Origin: Pirellulales bacterium
GTDB taxonomy: Bacteria; Planctomycetota; Planctomycetia; Pirellulales; Lacipirellulaceae
Assembly: GCA_028279215.1 (NCBI GenBank)
Contig: JANQOF010000081.1
Coordinates: 1 to 64,000 of the forward strand
Reading direction: 5' to 3'
Length of the DNA: 64,000 nucleotides
The notes beneath the pieces are model-generated. The model saw only the letters and a program-made list of their open reading frames with translations. It was not told the DNA's origin and did no database searches. This document shows, piece by piece, positions 1 through 9,779 of this stretch. The stretch's first letter is position 1. Every line of letters begins with the position of its first letter. The position numbers were made by a program, and so were the translations under genes.

Positions 1-492
1 GCTCCCGCGGCCGCCACTCAACCAACCGACCGGTTTGCAACCAGTAACCTAGCAGATTGGGTGGCTCACTTTCTACAAAAATCGCTGCAGAATTCGGCCA
101 CAATTAGTCGATTTCAGGAGCCCCCAACTGCCCCGATCGATGAAGCGAATGCCACGTAGATATACCTACCTCCTTTGGCCATTTCGCTTTTGACAACTTG
201 TCTCGGTTTTCTGAGGAAGGCGAAGTGTTTGGGTCTGCGTTTCGACGCTCAGGAGGGACACTCCCGCGTCCTCGCGAGCGGCTCAAAAAAACGGCGAACG
301 AGGACGCTCCACGTAGTTGTTGGAGAAGAAGGGAATTACACTAGCCTGTAGGATACACTGTCAAGAATCCATGTGACCCCAAAGCGTCCGCGGTCCCTCA
401 AATACTCGCCAAGCGGCTCGATGCTGGCTATGCTTGAAGCAAAAAGTTGCCACTTAAACGTATCCACAACGAGCATTTACCCTACGACACTA

Positions 493-2094
493 ATGCGTTC
501 GCGATTCATATTTTGCTTTGCGTGCCTGCTTGGCGTTGCAGGCAGCTCCGCCGCGTTTGACGGCGTAGTTGAACCGGTTGCGGTAACATCTTCATCTGGT
601 TTCTTTGGGCCAGGGCAAGGCAACAGTTCGTTTGGCCGATTCTCGAATGAGTCGAACGTGCCCTCGGACACAGAATACGACATCAATCGTGATGGGACTG
701 TTGTTTTTGAGGGAACGATTAGCGATGGAAACAGCGGGGTTTGGAACTCCTTAGCAGGAAGTGCGCCAGAGCTTCTCATTAGCAGGTTCGACTCTTTTGA
801 CTCAGATGTGTTCGGCAACGTCGTGCCCATCTCTCTGGAGGGCATTGACTACCCCCTAATCAACGACCGGGGCGAAGTAGTTTTTCGTGCCGACACCGGT
901 GGACGCCAAGGGATTTGGGAGTTTGATAGAACAACTATCAATCGCTCGGCAACTCCACGTGCTCTTTCACACACAGACGGCGCACTAGGCCCACAACTTG
1001 GAACTGGTGTCTTATTCTCTGCGTTTGGATTCGACGATGCCGCAAGATTCTCCTACACCTTCAACAATCAGTCGCGAGTCGCCTTTTCGGGGCGAGTTGA
1101 CAGCACGGACGGCGTGTGGCGACAAGACAGCCAAGGTTTGTCAGAACCGTTGCTTCTCGATGGTTCTGATGGGCCACTTGGACCTGGGCTCGGGCCAAAT
1201 ATTGAGTTTGGCATACTCGGACCGCCCAAAGTAAATGCGGCGGGGGATGTCCTTGTTGTCTCGGCTGTTGGCGATAGGGAATCGCAAGGGGTGTGGAGAG
1301 TACCAGCGAGCGGGACGAGTCGAGAACTTGTCGTTGCAAATGACAGTGTTGATGGAGCTTCAACTTTCGGGTTCGGTTTTGACCGTGCAGAGGTCGTCAA
1401 CGCGGATGAACAAGGAAGTGCGGTGTTGCTGCTGACATCGAGAATCAACACCTTCTCGAATGAGTTTGTAGGGATAGGCTTTGCCCCTGCTGGACAAGCG
1501 GCAGTTCAGGTAGCGGTCAACCGGACCGATGGCATTGGTGGACCCGGCCTTGGTCCAGGTGTTGAATTCGGATTCTCCGAATCTAATCCGGTCATGCAGA
1601 CGGCTGTCGTTGACGACACCATGGCATTCGTAGCCCCAGTCGATGGCCCGCGTGCAGGGATTTGGATTGCTAACGCTGATGGCAACTTAGATGTGGTTGC
1701 TGTGGAGCCAAGTGTATTGACTCAAGTTGATGTGCCAAGAATTGATGGCCTGGGATTCGCCAACTTGAAGCTTACCTCGGAAGGTGAGTTGATCTTCCTG
1801 GCTGGTGGAGAGCTTTGGCAATATGCCGATGGCCAGTTGACAGAACTGATTGAATTCGGTTCCGATTTGAATTTGAGTCAGGCTGGCGACACAGACATTC
1901 GAAGCATTCTTGAAGTCGAGTCATTTGACTTACACGAATCTGGTTGGGTCGCAGCCCAAGTACGACTTGCCGGCAATGAAAGGGCACTAGTGCGACTTAA
2001 CGTCAACGTAGTTCCAGAGCCAGCTTCACTTGCAGTGCTAAGTTGCATTGGATTTCTTTCTTTGTTGAGCCGGAAGATTCTATTCCGTTCCTGA
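493..2094 (+). CDS. PEP-CTERM sorting domain protein with NxxGxxxxxA-type tandem repeats (ORF opens at 373; signal peptide suggests start near 493)
   Basis: ORF 373-2094; MRSRFIFCFACLLGVAGSSAA signal peptide; C-terminal VPEPASLAVLSCIGFLSLLSRKILFRS; repeated DGxxGPxLGxGVxFG and N..G.v.f.a motifs. Confidence 0.8.
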   Translation: MRSRFIFCFACLLGVAGSSAAFDGVVEPVAVTSSSGFFGPGQGNSSFGRFSNESNVPSDTEYDINRDGTVVFEGTISDGNSGVWNSLAGSAPELLISRFDSFDSDVFGNVVPISLEGIDYPLINDRGEVVFRADTGGRQGIWEFDRTTINRSATPRALSHTDGALGPQLGTGVLFSAFGFDDAARFSYTFNNQSRVAFSGRVDSTDGVWRQDSQGLSEPLLLDGSDGPLGPGLGPNIEFGILGPPKVNAAGDVLVVSAVGDRESQGVWRVPASGTSRELVVANDSVDGASTFGFGFDRAEVVNADEQGSAVLLLTSRINTFSNEFVGIGFAPAGQAAVQVAVNRTDGIGGPGLGPGVEFGFSESNPVMQTAVVDDTMAFVAPVDGPRAGIWIANADGNLDVVAVEPSVLTQVDVPRIDGLGFANLKLTSEGELIFLAGGELWQYADGQLTELIEFGSDLNLSQAGDTDIRSILEVESFDLHESGWVAAQVRLAGNERALVRLNVNVVPEPASLAVLSCIGFLSLLSRKILFRS

Positions 2095-2456
2095 CCTAGT
2101 ATCGGAAAGCCGTACACGCTGATGCCGATCGACCTCGGCATTTCTTGCTGCGCGTGAGTTGGACTTCGGCGGTGTTTTCTCGGCTCGGATCCCCGAAGGT
2201 GCTCCAACTGCATAAGGGGGCGTCATCCTAGGCCATAACCGCCGCTGGCCAACCTACCGCAGTGTGAAACGCCAACCGTGTTACGTCTTCTGGCCCAGGG
2301 TTTGACCGCGAAGCGATCTACCCTGGGTGAGCGATCTTGGCCGCTAATTTGTCTGGCTCACCCAATCGGACAGTCATCCGAATTGGCCCACACGCCGAAG
2401 GGCCGCGGCTATAATCAACAGCTGTCTAGGCTCATCGCATCTTGGGGGAACCATTC

Positions 2457-3566
2457 ATGCGTCGCAGTTGCCAAACAGGGTTCCGTGGCTGTTATGGGTT
2501 ACAGCGTTGGCGATTCAGCCAATCGGTTCGAGCAACGGCGTTGCCGCTGATACTTGCCGCGGCGGGCGTCGGCAGGGTTGCCGTGGCCGACGGTGGAATG
2601 GGATTCTTTTCGGTCTCGATGTCGACGGATACCGAGTTCCTTGATATCTCCGTGGTCGACCCGACAACTCTCTCGCCGTTACCTACAACGTTCAATGCCG
2701 ATTCGACAGGGCGCTACGAGCTATCGGGTTTGGTGATTCTCAACGCCAATGTCGATGAGCCGATTGGCGACATGCAGATTACCGGCCAAGGAGACCCCGA
2801 ACTGCGAACCAAGCTGACTTGGAAAATCGATGACATCGGCACCCTGTTCGCATCGCCCTTCGTTCTATTCACCACCATCGTTGCTGGAATCCAGGTCGAG
2901 GAGTATGGCCCGGAGGACGATCCAGAGTTCATCAAACAGATAAAGGCCGAAGCGATCCATCGCTCGGTGGTCGAGGGTGGAGCGTTTGGTAGCTCGGCGC
3001 AAACCAATGCGAACGTGTTCGCCGAAACGTCCGATGGCTTCTCGGCCAACGTCGCGGAAGCTGCCGTTGGTGGGCCGATCGCGTTGACAGGCACCCAGGT
3101 CTTTGAATCGGGCATCGTCGATCCGCCGAGCCTGCCCATTGGCACCACGGAGAACGGCTACACCGTGCTGACCGTGCAGCATGACACGATGCTGACTGAC
3201 ATCGACCCGGGATCGACCGCGACCTTCGAGTCGACCGCTCGCGTGCGCATCGATCTGCCGCAGAACTTGACTGGCATCGCCGGCGACTACAACAACGATG
3301 GCGTCGTGAACCTGGCCGACTACACCGTTTGGCGCGACAGCGTGGGCGCGGCGGCTGATACCTTGCCGAACGACCCGCTTGGCGTCGCGATTAGCGACGC
3401 CCACTACGAACTATGGACCGCCAACTTTGGCAATTCCTCGGCGAACGCACAATTGGAACAGCACGCCGTTCCAGAACCGGACGCAACGGCGATTCTAGTG
3501 ATGGTCGCGACGCTATTGAGTTGGTTCGATCGTCGATCGGCAAATCCAGCGCTTACGGCCCGTTGA
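2457..3566 (+). CDS. Exported protein with dockerin type I-like repeat and degenerate PEP-CTERM tail
   Basis: GDYNNDGVVNLADYTVWRDSVG...DAHYELWTANFG dockerin-like region; VPEPDATAILVMVATLLSWFDRRS tail. Confidence 0.75.
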   Translation: MRRSCQTGFRGCYGLQRWRFSQSVRATALPLILAAAGVGRVAVADGGMGFFSVSMSTDTEFLDISVVDPTTLSPLPTTFNADSTGRYELSGLVILNANVDEPIGDMQITGQGDPELRTKLTWKIDDIGTLFASPFVLFTTIVAGIQVEEYGPEDDPEFIKQIKAEAIHRSVVEGGAFGSSAQTNANVFAETSDGFSANVAEAAVGGPIALTGTQVFESGIVDPPSLPIGTTENGYTVLTVQHDTMLTDIDPGSTATFESTARVRIDLPQNLTGIAGDYNNDGVVNLADYTVWRDSVGAAADTLPNDPLGVAISDAHYELWTANFGNSSANAQLEQHAVPEPDATAILVMVATLLSWFDRRSANPALTAR

Positions 3567-3599
3567 TGAGTAGATTCCCTCTGGTACGTGTGTGAGTCT

Positions 3600-3653
3600 C
3601 GCTGTTCGTCGACGTGTAAAAAAGTCTTTACACATTGTTGTGGACGAGCAGCG
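3600..3653. terminator. Nested hairpin downstream of the dockerin gene (possible terminator or structured RNA)
   Basis: Outer arms CGCTGTTCGTC (3600-3610) / GACGAGCAGCG (3643-3653); inner arms GTGTAAA (3614-3620) / TTTACAC (3627-3633). Confidence 0.4.
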
Positions 3654-3768
3654 ATCGATTACAATACGCGCGTTCATAACAACGCAACGCGATCGGGCTA
3701 GTGTGGATTGTCGATAGCAGCGTTCCATCGATTTTCAGATCAAATGCACTTTGAGAGGGGGGAGTCTA

Positions 3769-4425
3769 ATGAGGAAGCAAAACGCCGGTTGCTATTTCGG
3801 AGCTGCCTGCATGGTACTTGCGCTAGCCGTGGAATCGGGACACGCTCAAGTCTTCAACGATTTAGCCAGCTTTCAGACGGCGGCGGGATCGGTCGCTCTC
3901 GAAACCTTTGAGTCATATCCACCAGGCACACAACTCGATATGGTACCGGCGCTGGGGATTGGATTCTCTATGTTGAACGATCTTTCAAGCTTCCCATCGG
4001 TGCAATTACGAAATTCTACCGGCGGTGATGTCGTCTCAGGAACGAATGTTTTCTTGAACGACATCGACTTCGCCCTGCCAGGACTTGGAACCATCGAATT
4101 CGAGCCGCTGGACATAGGCGACGCCATTTATGCAGTAGGCTACTTCAACACTGGCGGTGACGATACGACGACTCTCACGCTGTACGACGACTCCGACAAC
4201 ATTCTCCTATCGGGTAGTTCCGTGGGATCGCCTGGTTTCGTCGGCTTGGTCTCATCGACGCCTGGCTTTCGCGTCGAGATCGCGGAGTTCACAGGAAACG
4301 GCTACTTCACTCTGGATGACCTTTATGTTCGAGTCGATCCAGTACCGGAGCCAAGCTCCATTGGCATCTCAGTCGCGCTCGCGATGCTCGCTGTTGGTTT
4401 TCGTTGTCGACGCAACAAAAGCTAA
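3769..4425 (+). CDS. PEP-CTERM sorting domain-containing protein
   Basis: Signal peptide; VPEPSSIGISVALAMLAVGFRCRRNKS C-terminus. Confidence 0.8.
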   Translation: MRKQNAGCYFGAACMVLALAVESGHAQVFNDLASFQTAAGSVALETFESYPPGTQLDMVPALGIGFSMLNDLSSFPSVQLRNSTGGDVVSGTNVFLNDIDFALPGLGTIEFEPLDIGDAIYAVGYFNTGGDDTTTLTLYDDSDNILLSGSSVGSPGFVGLVSSTPGFRVEIAEFTGNGYFTLDDLYVRVDPVPEPSSIGISVALAMLAVGFRCRRNKS

Positions 4426-4435
4426 GGCGGAGGGT

Positions 4436-4476
4436 GTTGTCAGTGCGCTCGGTGACGGAGCCGGCGCGCTGACAAC
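4436..4476. terminator. Strong hairpin between convergent genes, likely bidirectional terminator
   Basis: 13-bp arms GTTGTCAGTGCGC (4436-4448) / GCGCGCTGACAAC (4464-4476), one mismatch; lies between the stops of a + gene (4425) and a - gene (4533). Confidence 0.55.
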
Positions 4477-4532
4477 GCGGATTTTGGGGTTGTTTGAGGC
4501 TAACATACTGCCACCCGGTAGAATCCCCGACC

Positions 4533-5705
4533 TCACCCGCCAAAGAACTGGATATTCGTCGTCTTGATGCCTGCCAGCAGCCGACGGAACTCGTCTTTGT
4601 TCGGTGCGGCCTCCGTGGCGACTTTTTCGTCGATCATTTCTTTGTGGGTCAAGTCGACCAGGCACTCAGCGAAACCAAGCATGCCCTCCTGACCGGCTCG
4701 AATCACGTCACCCAGTTGCGCTTCCTCGCCTTCCGAGATTAGCTTTCGGACGATGGGCGTGGAGACGAGGATCTCGACCACGGGAACGCGCTCGATATCC
4801 TCGGCACACGAGGGCAGCAGCATTTGCGAGATCACCGATTGCAGGCTCAACACCAACGACTGGCGAATCATCGGCTGCTCGTCGAGGGGAAACAGATTGA
4901 TCAGCCGCGAAATTGTCTGCGAGGCATTGGCCGCGTGCACCGTGGTGAACACCAAATGCCCGGTGTCGGCCGCCTGAAGCGCCGCGCGAAACGTCTCGGC
5001 GTCGCGCATTTCGCCAATCAACACCACGTCAGGATCTTCTCGCAACAGCGCCCTTAGCGCCAATTCAAAGCTGGGCACGTTGATGCCAACTTCGCGTTGA
5101 TCGACCAGCGAATTCTTACACTCGTACAGAAACTCGATGGGATCCTCGATCGTGATGATGTGGTCGTGTCGTTCGTTATTGATACGTTCTAGCAGGGCGG
5201 CAATCGTGCTGCTCTTACCGCTGCCGGTCGTACCGGCGACGACCACCAAACCCCGTGCAAGATCGGCCGCTTTGCCAATGATTGGCGGCAGATTCAATTC
5301 CTCAAACGTGGGAATCTCGCGCGGCACGAGCCGCGCCGCGAGCGACAAGCCAGTCTCTTGGGCGTATACGTTTACGCGAAATCGCGCATCGCCCGCCAGA
5401 TCGTAAGCGAAGTCGACCGATCCTTCCCGCACGAGTGTTTGTCGCTCGTCGTCGCTCAGCATGCTGAGAACCCGTGCCTCGAACTCTTCGGTGGGGGCCG
5501 CTTCCTGCTCGACCTTCCGCAACCTACCGCCGATCCGCACGCGCGGAGATTGGCCCGCCTTGATATGCAAGTCGGACGCGCCGGTCTTGATGACCGCTCG
5601 TAGAAAAGCATCGATTTCGTCCGACCCGCGACGTGGCCGCGTGTGCTCAAACGCAGGATCAACATCCGGTGACTTCGCCGGAACAGGATCGGTAGACATG
5701 ATCAA
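4533..5705 (-). CDS. pilT: PilT-type twitching motility ATPase
   Basis: Walker A GTTGSGKSST, AIRA-type LREDPDVVLIGEMRDAETFRAALQAADTGHLVFTTVHA. Confidence 0.9.
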   Translation of the reverse strand: MIMSTDPVPAKSPDVDPAFEHTRPRRGSDEIDAFLRAVIKTGASDLHIKAGQSPRVRIGGRLRKVEQEAAPTEEFEARVLSMLSDDERQTLVREGSVDFAYDLAGDARFRVNVYAQETGLSLAARLVPREIPTFEELNLPPIIGKAADLARGLVVVAGTTGSGKSSTIAALLERINNERHDHIITIEDPIEFLYECKNSLVDQREVGINVPSFELALRALLREDPDVVLIGEMRDAETFRAALQAADTGHLVFTTVHAANASQTISRLINLFPLDEQPMIRQSLVLSLQSVISQMLLPSCAEDIERVPVVEILVSTPIVRKLISEGEEAQLGDVIRAGQEGMLGFAECLVDLTHKEMIDEKVATEAAPNKDEFRRLLAGIKTTNIQFFGG

Positions 5706-5885
5706 CTCGCGCGGATGATAAGGAGATTACGAATAGTAGGTTCACGCGATTCTCACTCGCGACCGGCAATGACGCAAGGTACGCGGACTCGCGGAGCCCG
5801 CGCAAAGTTTGCCGCGTACGATCCGCAAGGTATACTGAATCTATCTTGAAACTATCGTCGGCGATTCTCCTGTGAAGGCAACTCT

Positions 5886-6899
5886 GTGAGCAACTGTGGA
5901 TCGAATCGTCGCAGGATCGCCACGGCGTTTACGATCGTCGAACTGTTGGTCGTGGTTTCGATCATCGGAGTGCTGATTGCTGTTCTGCTGCCCGCGGTGC
6001 AATCGGCGCGCGAAGCAGCGCGCCGGTTGGAGTGCACGAATCACCTAAAGAACATTGGGCTCGCCGCCCTGCAACATCACGAGGCGTTGCTTGCGTTTCC
6101 GCCTGCGCGACTTCGAGCGCAATACGAGTACGGCGGGAATGCGTGCGAGTCGACTCAACCATCTTGGTTGGTAAGAATCATGCCGTTTCTCGAAGAAAGT
6201 GCGGCCGCATCTCAGTGGGATCATTACGCCAGCTTCGAGTCGCACGACGCCAGCCTGCGAGAGCATGTGCCCGAGAGCTTCATTTGTCCCGCCCGGCGCT
6301 GCGCGGCGGACGCGGTGATTCCATCCGCCGAGTTCGAATCGGAAATCGTCTACCCTTGCGGGTGCAGCGGCCTCGAGATTGTCACTCTGACTGGCGGCGC
6401 GGTAGGCGACTACGGCGGCAACCATGGGGATTACACTGGCGGATCATATGGCGACGTATACTCTTACTGGCGCGGCGGCAACGGGACCGGCGTGATTATT
6501 TCCAGTCGCCCGCGCTGCGAATCGTTTAGCCCCATAAACTGGATCGACAAGGTGCGGATTAAAGACATTGTCGACGGCGTCAGTAACACCGCACTGGCCG
6601 GCGAGATGCACATACCGCTGGGTCGCTTGGCGCAGTATCCCGAAAATGGGCCCATGTACAACGGAAAAGACCTTCCTGCTTTCGCACGTATCGGAGGGCC
6701 GGGCGCGCCGCTGGCACGCGGTGGCGAAGACAACTCGCTTCCCGTGATTGGCTTTGGAAGCTGGCACCCCGGCGTATGCCCATTCGTATTGGCCGACGGT
6801 TCCGTGCAAATCATCGGGAACTTTGTCGAAACAAACGTGCTTCGCTCACTCTGCCGGCGGAACGACGAATACGAACTCACCTATGACTTCCACTATTGA
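5886..6899 (+). CDS. DUF1559 domain protein with prepilin-type N-terminus (GTG start)
   Basis: FTIVELLVVVSIIGVLIAVLLPAVQSAREAARRLECTNHLKNIGLA and C-terminal FVLADGSVQIIGNFV. Confidence 0.9.
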   Translation: MSNCGSNRRRIATAFTIVELLVVVSIIGVLIAVLLPAVQSAREAARRLECTNHLKNIGLAALQHHEALLAFPPARLRAQYEYGGNACESTQPSWLVRIMPFLEESAAASQWDHYASFESHDASLREHVPESFICPARRCAADAVIPSAEFESEIVYPCGCSGLEIVTLTGGAVGDYGGNHGDYTGGSYGDVYSYWRGGNGTGVIISSRPRCESFSPINWIDKVRIKDIVDGVSNTALAGEMHIPLGRLAQYPENGPMYNGKDLPAFARIGGPGAPLARGGEDNSLPVIGFGSWHPGVCPFVLADGSVQIIGNFVETNVLRSLCRRNDEYELTYDFHY

Positions 6900-7374
6900 G
6901 CAGCGCTGTTCGAACATCGGTCGTTCGGTGTCCGCAACTCTCTGCGTTCAATTGGTTGTGTGCCTGTCGGGCTGCGATAGCGGTCCAAGAACTCATCCCG
7001 TCTCCGGCACGGTTCACTACTCCGACGGAACGGTCGTGCGAACCGGTTACGTCGAGTTCGTGCCGCTGGCGGGAGGCCCCTCTGGCCGTGGGAAGATCGA
7101 GCTATCGGGCAAGTTCAAGGTCGGAACATACGAAGCGGCCGACGGTGTTGCTGCGGGAGACTATGTCGTGCTCGTCACGCAACACACGCCTCCCCTCAGC
7201 CCGGAAGCCGCACGTCAACTCGGCCCCGAGCACGCACAACACGCCGGCTCGAATCAGGTCGTCTCCTTGCGGTACGCCGATCGGCGAGATAGCGATCTGG
7301 CCTGCACGGTAAGCGACAGCAGAGCAAACTCATTCGACTTTGTCGTCGAGCCGCATGAACCGCTTAGCGAATAG
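6883..7374 (+). CDS. Lipoprotein with carboxypeptidase-regulatory-like domain (planctomycete type)
   Basis: Lipobox-like CLSGC; HPVSGTVHYSDGTVVRTGYVEFVP...GDYVVLVT. Confidence 0.65.
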   Translation: MTSTIEQRCSNIGRSVSATLCVQLVVCLSGCDSGPRTHPVSGTVHYSDGTVVRTGYVEFVPLAGGPSGRGKIELSGKFKVGTYEAADGVAAGDYVVLVTQHTPPLSPEAARQLGPEHAQHAGSNQVVSLRYADRRDSDLACTVSDSRANSFDFVVEPHEPLSE

Positions 7375-7405
7375 TGTCAATTGGACGGCCGGTGAGGGGC
7401 GGACT

Positions 7406-7900
7406 CTAGAGCGCGACTTGCAGGATCACGATGTCGAGCCAGGTGTCGAACTTGCGGGCCGCGTGCGGCACGCGCCCAACCTCCACGAACCCATGTTTCT
7501 TGTGAACCGCCAGGCTCGCCGCTTGCTGGCTATCGACGACTGCGATAATCGAACGCAGCCCCATCTGTCGGGCCAATTCGATTTGGTGGGAGATAACTAG
7601 CGAACCGAATCCCTGACGCACGTGGTTGGGATGCACATAGACGGAGTTCTCAACCGTATCCTGGTAGCCACCGAGCGTGCGAAACATGCCCAGCGCGCCC
7701 CAAGCTACAACCTGACCATCGGATTCGACCACCGTCACGGGGTGATACTCGGGCCGATTTCGAAACCAGTCTTCGCGGGCTTCGGTCGAAAGTGGTTCCA
7801 GCGCGTAGGTGCAAGTGGTGTTGAGCACGTAATGGCGGTGAATATCATCGATCGCCGGCAGGTCCGTTTCCGTGGCCATTCGCACTTCGGGAGTCGTCAT
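7406..7900 (-). CDS. GNAT family N-acetyltransferase (phosphinothricin acetyltransferase-like)
   Basis: VRMATETDLPAIDDIHRHYV...VYVHPNHVRQGFGSLVISHQI..GFVEVGRVPHAARKFDTWLDIVILQ; start reassigned to 7900. Confidence 0.8.
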   Translation of the reverse strand: MTTPEVRMATETDLPAIDDIHRHYVLNTTCTYALEPLSTEAREDWFRNRPEYHPVTVVESDGQVVAWGALGMFRTLGGYQDTVENSVYVHPNHVRQGFGSLVISHQIELARQMGLRSIIAVVDSQQAASLAVHKKHGFVEVGRVPHAARKFDTWLDIVILQVAL

Positions 7901-8025
7901 TGCAGCGTCACCACACACATAATAGGGCAGCCATTGTCGTTGCCCCATTGTAGCCTGCGCAACGTTGCCGCATATACTACTTGTTAGTTTAGGCAACCAT
8001 CCGCACTCGCGCGTCGACATAACGC

Positions 8026-8658
8026 ATGGCCACCAGCTTTCTCTATTTCGATCTAGGCAACGTCCTGCTGACATTCTCGAACGAGCAAGCATGTCGCCAG
8101 ATGGCTGAGTTGGCGGACGTCGACTACCAGCAGGTTGCCGAACTCGTGCTTGGCCCAAATGAGCGCGACAGCCTGCTGTGGAGGTTTGAGCATGGTGTGA
8201 TCGGCGAGGACGAGTTCTTTACCCAACTGTCCGATGGGCTCGGCGCGGCGCTCGATCGATCGCAGATGGAACGTGCCGCTTCTGACATGTTTGCCCCCAT
8301 CGTATCGAGTTTCGAGCTTGTCGAGCGACTAGGCTCCGCAGGCCATCGCCTGGGCATTCTCTCGAACACCAACCCGGTGCATTGGCGATTCCTCACCGAC
8401 GGCCGCTGGCCATTGCTGAATTCGGCGTTCGCTGAACACGTAACCAGCTTCCACGCCCAATCGATGAAACCCGATCGGCAAATCTACGACCATGCAATCG
8501 CCAAAGCCGGGGTGCCTGCGGACGAGATCTTCTTCGTGGACGATCGCATCGAGAACGTCGAGGGCGCCGTCGCTGCCGGCATCGATGCGGTGCAGTACAT
8601 CGACCACCTGAAGCTGGTTGCCGATTTGCGCGCCCGCGGCATCGAATTGGAAACGTAG
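8026..8658 (+). CDS. HAD family phosphatase
   Basis: FLYFDLGNVLLTFSNEQA...LSNTNPVHW...KPDRQIYDHAIAKAGVPADEIFFVDDRIENVEGA. Confidence 0.85.
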   Translation: MATSFLYFDLGNVLLTFSNEQACRQMAELADVDYQQVAELVLGPNERDSLLWRFEHGVIGEDEFFTQLSDGLGAALDRSQMERAASDMFAPIVSSFELVERLGSAGHRLGILSNTNPVHWRFLTDGRWPLLNSAFAEHVTSFHAQSMKPDRQIYDHAIAKAGVPADEIFFVDDRIENVEGAVAAGIDAVQYIDHLKLVADLRARGIELET

Positions 8659-8747
8659 GCAGCTAGCATCGCAGGTTCCGCTGTTGCTCGGCAGTCGGCG
8701 CATAGCTATCATTCGGCGTTTCCTCATGCAGCCAAGGACGGTCGACC

Positions 8748-9779
8748 ATGCGAGTTGCGGTGTTCTTGCCCAATTGGATTGGCGACGTCGTCATGGCGAC
8801 GCCCGCAATTCGCGCGCTACGCAAGTTGGTGGGCGACGAGGGCCAACTAATCGGCGTGATGCGGCCGTACGTCGCCGAGACCCTGATGGGGACTCCCTGG
8901 CTCGACGAAGAGATTCTGTATAAGCCCGATGCCTCGTCGAACGATCTGAAAACGCGCGCCGCGATGGCCAAACTTCGCTCCGCGCGGCCCGATGTAGCAG
9001 TGCTGCTTACCAATTCGCTGCGAACCGGATGGATGGCCTGGGGCAGCGGAGCCCGCGAGCGGATTGGCACCGCGCGAAAGTTGCGACGCTGGCTAATGAC
9101 CACGCACGTTGCGGAACCCAACGTACCTACGATCGACGCCTACCTGAATGTGGCTTACGCGGCCGGCTGCGGAGTGGAGCCCCCTCGGCTGGAACTAGGC
9201 ACAGCCGACGAAGACGAAACGGCCGCCGACGCCGTTTGGCGCGTGCTCAACTTGCCCGTCAACAACCGCGTGGTGGTATTTAACTCTGGCGGAGCCTTTG
9301 GCGCAGCCAAGCATTGGCCCGCCGAGCATTTCGCTGGCCTCGCTCGACGACTCGCCCATGAGCATAACCTGCATGTGCTGGTCAATTGCGGCCCGGCCGA
9401 ACGCGATATCGCCCGCACGATCGTCGCGGGTGCCGACGACCGCCGCGTCGTCAGCCTTGCCGACTTCGACGTTCCGTTGGGGCTTACCAAAGCGTGCATC
9501 AAACGTTCGCGCCTGCTTGTCACGACCGACAGTGGGCCCAGGTTCTTCGGCATCGCATTCGGCAAACCAGTGGTTACGCTATTCGGCCCCACGCCCGCCT
9601 CGCTCACCACCACGCACTACGACCTTGAAACAACGCTGTCGCTTGACCTTGATTGCCAACCTTGCATGCAGCGAGTCTGCCCACTAGGCCATCATGCGTG
9701 CATGCGTGACCTGACCGTCGAACAGGTCTACACCAAAGTAGTAGCAAGCTTAGCCCGAAGCCAAAGTGTGGCTGCCTAA
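8748..9779 (+). CDS. waaF: Glycosyltransferase family 9 / lipopolysaccharide heptosyltransferase
   Basis: LPNWIGDVVMATPAIRALRK...DSGPRFFGIAFGKPVVTLFGPTPASLT...CQPCMQRVCPLGHHACM. Confidence 0.82.
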   Translation: MRVAVFLPNWIGDVVMATPAIRALRKLVGDEGQLIGVMRPYVAETLMGTPWLDEEILYKPDASSNDLKTRAAMAKLRSARPDVAVLLTNSLRTGWMAWGSGARERIGTARKLRRWLMTTHVAEPNVPTIDAYLNVAYAAGCGVEPPRLELGTADEDETAADAVWRVLNLPVNNRVVVFNSGGAFGAAKHWPAEHFAGLARRLAHEHNLHVLVNCGPAERDIARTIVAGADDRRVVSLADFDVPLGLTKACIKRSRLLVTTDSGPRFFGIAFGKPVVTLFGPTPASLTTTHYDLETTLSLDLDCQPCMQRVCPLGHHACMRDLTVEQVYTKVVASLARSQSVAA

